From Gracilaria vermiculophylla (Eukaryota; Rhodophyta; Florideophyceae; Gracilariales; Gracilariaceae), in NCBI GenBank assembly GCA_019155205.2, contig JAHNZQ020003150.1:2003248-2021005 (forward strand): DNA of 17,758 nt. The letters are read 5' to 3'. The notes beneath the pieces were generated by a model. The model was not told where the DNA came from, searched no databases, and was given only the letters and a program-made list of their open reading frames with translations. This document shows, piece after piece, positions 15,829 to 17,758 of this stretch; positions within the stretch are counted from its first letter, which is position 1, and each line of letters opens with the position of its first letter. A program made the position numbers and the translations under genes.

Positions 15829-17390
15829 TTAGGCGTCGACATATATACAATGGTCGTCAGCCGGGATCCTATGGGGCGAATTACGATACGTCTCCGCCCC
15901 AGCGCGGCTAATGTCCGTTTACTCCCATTGATTAAAATACAAGAAGTCGCCCGCTTCCGCGGTAGTACGGTGAAGACAGGGACCAGATCCGCGGTACGGC
16001 TGGCTCCGCCGGGAGTTATGTCGCCGCATTTTGTCCCAACGGACTTGATCGATGTCGTCGAGCAGCTCCAGCATCTCTTCCTGGTCGGTATAACCTCAGA
16101 GGGAGGTTTTCATGTTCAAGCTACGGATGGATCTCCACAAACGCGGTAGGACATACCACAGACGGTGTTTGGCGTACATCTTGGCAAGAATGTAAGCCGC
16201 AGTGCGGAACCTCCACTCCATGATGACGACGGACCAGTACCCAGAACAGGGATCTTCCACCATGACAGACTCCATATACGTCAGGACCGGGGACAGCTTG
16301 ACGAAACACCCCCAGCATGCCTCGACAGGGCCCCACCAATCTGGAGTTGGGACATGCCCCAACATGCAGTAGCGCGGCACGGTACGCTCGATCTCCGTGT
16401 TGTAATACGGAGCGAAGAAGCCTGTTTGGTCTCTCCAATGCCGCTCTTCGCGGATGAAATTTTGCGAGAAGCGCCGTCAGCTCTGCCAGGAGAGGTACCG
16501 AAATTCAGCTGGGATGATAAAGCGAGTCCAGCACATAGCCTCCTGGCCTATCCAGACGCCGTCCCGCCACTATACGACTTCCAGGAGGTAAAGCATACCG
16601 CAATACCGGACTTCGCCACGCGTGTGGCAGAACAGGACGTCTAAGGACACACCGTTCCCCACGGGTGTCTCCAACGGTGCCTGGAACTGTCGGAGGTGCA
16701 CGATTCTGATCAAGGCGCAATGGGCCTCTTCCAAGGATTCTCTGAGATGGAGGATGATCGCATAAGACGGTACTTTGGTGCGGTTGCGCTAGTCTCAGGA
16801 TATGGTATCCATTCCGGGGATTCCTCCCGTGAGGTCTCCCAAGTTGTTAATTTACGCGGCAATCAACGGCTCGTCGCGGACCGCGATCAGGGTGCGCCGG
16901 AGAGCGTGTTGAAGCATCAAGGTTTGGCGCCGAGTTCTCGAGTCGGCCGCCATGATGGCGTCGTAAGTCGTACAGGGTTGTAACGGCGTTTGCCCGCGAA
17001 ACACGGGATCAATTGGCCATCACAGCATGGCCAGCTTTTTCGTGTCCGGTGAGTCCGAGGTGAGAGAGTCGGCTCGACGTCTGCCGCGCCTCCTAGCATC
17101 CCTCGCTCTGGGCAACGTTGCGCGCAGGCTTGTGTTCCAAATGCTTCTGGCGCGTGTCACGCGGCGCGCGCCGCAGACGCCCAACACGCACGACCATACA
17201 ATAGATGTATCATTTACCTGCCTCAAGCTGAGGATGTGCGCTGCTGCGCGCTCGAGGATGGCGCCGGTGCGCCAAGAGCCTAATAGTACGCCAGCAGTCA
17301 GTGCTATTTGCCAGTATGGCAGCTGCGCTAGCTGCAGTACTTAAACATCTGCGAGCACCACACGGGCTGCATTGGTACGTTTTTATGGAT
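15829..17390 (-). pseudogene. long decayed reading frame, family not recognised
   Basis: One phase on the minus strand can be read for about 520 codons with coherent protein-like sequence but about ten stops: TAA 17341, TGA 17020, TAA 16852, TGA 16795, TAG 16789, TAG 16570, TGA 16477, TGA 16096, TAA 15919 and a final TAA 15829. No frameshift is needed. Landmarks are PYWQIALTAGVLLGSW, TLMLQHALRRTLIAVRDEPL, SYAIILHLRESLEEAHCALI, DVLFCHTRGEVRYCGMLYLL, REERHWRDQTGFFAPYYNTE, SGYWSVVIMEWRFRTAAYIL and QEEMLELLDDIDQVRWDKM. It is rich in Trp, Tyr and Arg. I recognise no RT, integrase, protease or zinc knuckle. It may be a retroelement gag, a captured viral structural gene or a decayed multicopy host gene. 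A 159-codon plus-strand frame over it looks like an antisense shadow. Confidence 0.55.
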
Positions 17391-17439
17391 TTGAGCACGG
17401 TGGTGAGCTCCAGGTGCCCCGACGTGCTCGGCGGGAACC

Positions 17440-17758
17440 TAAGATCGTCGTTCAGGATCGTGTGCTAGTGGTGCTGCATCATCGCCGGGTTGTGCAGACG
17501 CTGCCGCTGCAGCTGCACCCACAACATCAGCTGCTGCGAAGCCGAGTTTGCCGGCCCACTCGACCCCAATGGCGGCAGCCCCGTTGGTGGCTTCCGTAGC
17601 GCGCGTGGCAGCAGCTGCAGCATGCGCGCCACTGCCACACGCTGCGGTGACACCGAGCTCGTGGGCGCCGCCGCCATGCGCTGCGACGGCTTCGAGCTCG
17701 CACGCGCCGCCGCCACGCGCTATGGAGGCGCTATGCTCGCGGGCGCCGCCGCCGCGCC
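17440..17758. other. GC-rich low-complexity coding-like region at the window edge
   Basis: Both strands are open to the window edge. The minus strand (17756 down to about 17440) encodes a Gly/Ala-rich stretch ending AAPLAHDPERRS. The plus strand encodes an Ala/Pro/Ser-rich stretch. GC richness removes stop codons, so openness alone is weak evidence. The minus reading would place it upstream of the decayed frame at 15829-17390, possibly as its Ala-rich N-terminal part in another phase. Confidence 0.35.
17654..17758. repeat. 39-bp tandem repeat, about 2.7 copies
   Basis: Units starting at 17654, 17693 and 17732 share a GCTCG core (17657, 17696 and 17735) followed by GCGCCGCCGCC, exactly 39 bases apart. 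Thirty-nine bases is thirteen codons, so the repeat preserves any reading frame. The last unit runs off the window. Confidence 0.75.

Noticed and set aside
16165..16644. 159-codon plus-strand frame.
   Set aside because: Its composition is antisense-like (rich in His, Pro and Asp), no motif is seen, and it lies over a more coherent minus-strand frame.
1..17758. CRISPR array, rRNA, prokaryotic operons or phage modules.
   Set aside because: No regularly spaced identical repeats, no rRNA-like sequence and no ribosome-binding-site gene strings were seen. All features are eukaryotic in type.

Overview
The window looks like a repeat-dominated stretch of a microbial eukaryote genome. It carries Ty1/copia and Ty3/gypsy remnants, a RecQ-type helicase pseudogene, a C2H2 zinc-finger gene with a eukaryotic poly(A) signal, and short telomere-like TTTAGGG tracts. 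There are no operons, no bacterial gene spacing and no rRNA or complete tRNA genes. An oomycete or another filamentous or algal protist fits the retroelement style and the TTTAGGG unit, but the lineage cannot be fixed from this sequence alone.

Layout. (1) 1-3990: a Ty1/copia element on the minus strand. It reads 5' LTR fragment, tRNA-iMet primer site, leader, then gag, protease, integrase, RT and RNase H, and runs off the left edge. (2) 3991-4704: a plus-strand copia LTR with the same primer site and a very short interior, nested in the first LTR. (3) 4791-5008: a 218-bp repeat whose second copy is at 12298-12515. (4) 5009-6129: AT-rich, no gene seen. (5) 6130-8421, minus: a decayed RecQ-like helicase split by a solo copia LTR (7668-7948). 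(6) 8411-9224: two 42-bp direct repeats around an uncharacterised ORF. (7) 9225-10820: mostly empty, with one small ORF. (8) 10918-11446, minus: a C2H2 zinc-finger gene. (9) 11545-11968, minus: an RNase H remnant of a divergent copia-type element. (10) 12003-12606: scattered GCGCTTGGTT motifs, the second 218-bp repeat, head-to-head telomere-like repeats and a (CCG)7 run. (11) about 12833-15720, plus: a decayed Ty3/gypsy pol. (12) 15829-17390, minus: a long decayed reading frame of unrecognised family, kept in one phase but cut by about ten stop codons. (13) 17440-17758: very GC-rich, Ala/Pro- or Gly/Ala-coding, with a 39-bp tandem repeat.

The genes do not form a pathway. The retroelements are dead: reading frames are broken and catalytic residues are lost (RT YVDE instead of YVDD, gypsy RT Asp to Gly, gypsy integrase Asp to Asn and Glu to stop). 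Stop codons that fall at conserved positions are mostly C-to-T or G-to-A changes. A subtelomeric repeat, telomere-like repeats in fusion orientation and a RecQ-like helicase lie within about 8 kb of each other, which suggests material from an old chromosome end. The zinc-finger gene is the only candidate for an intact host gene.
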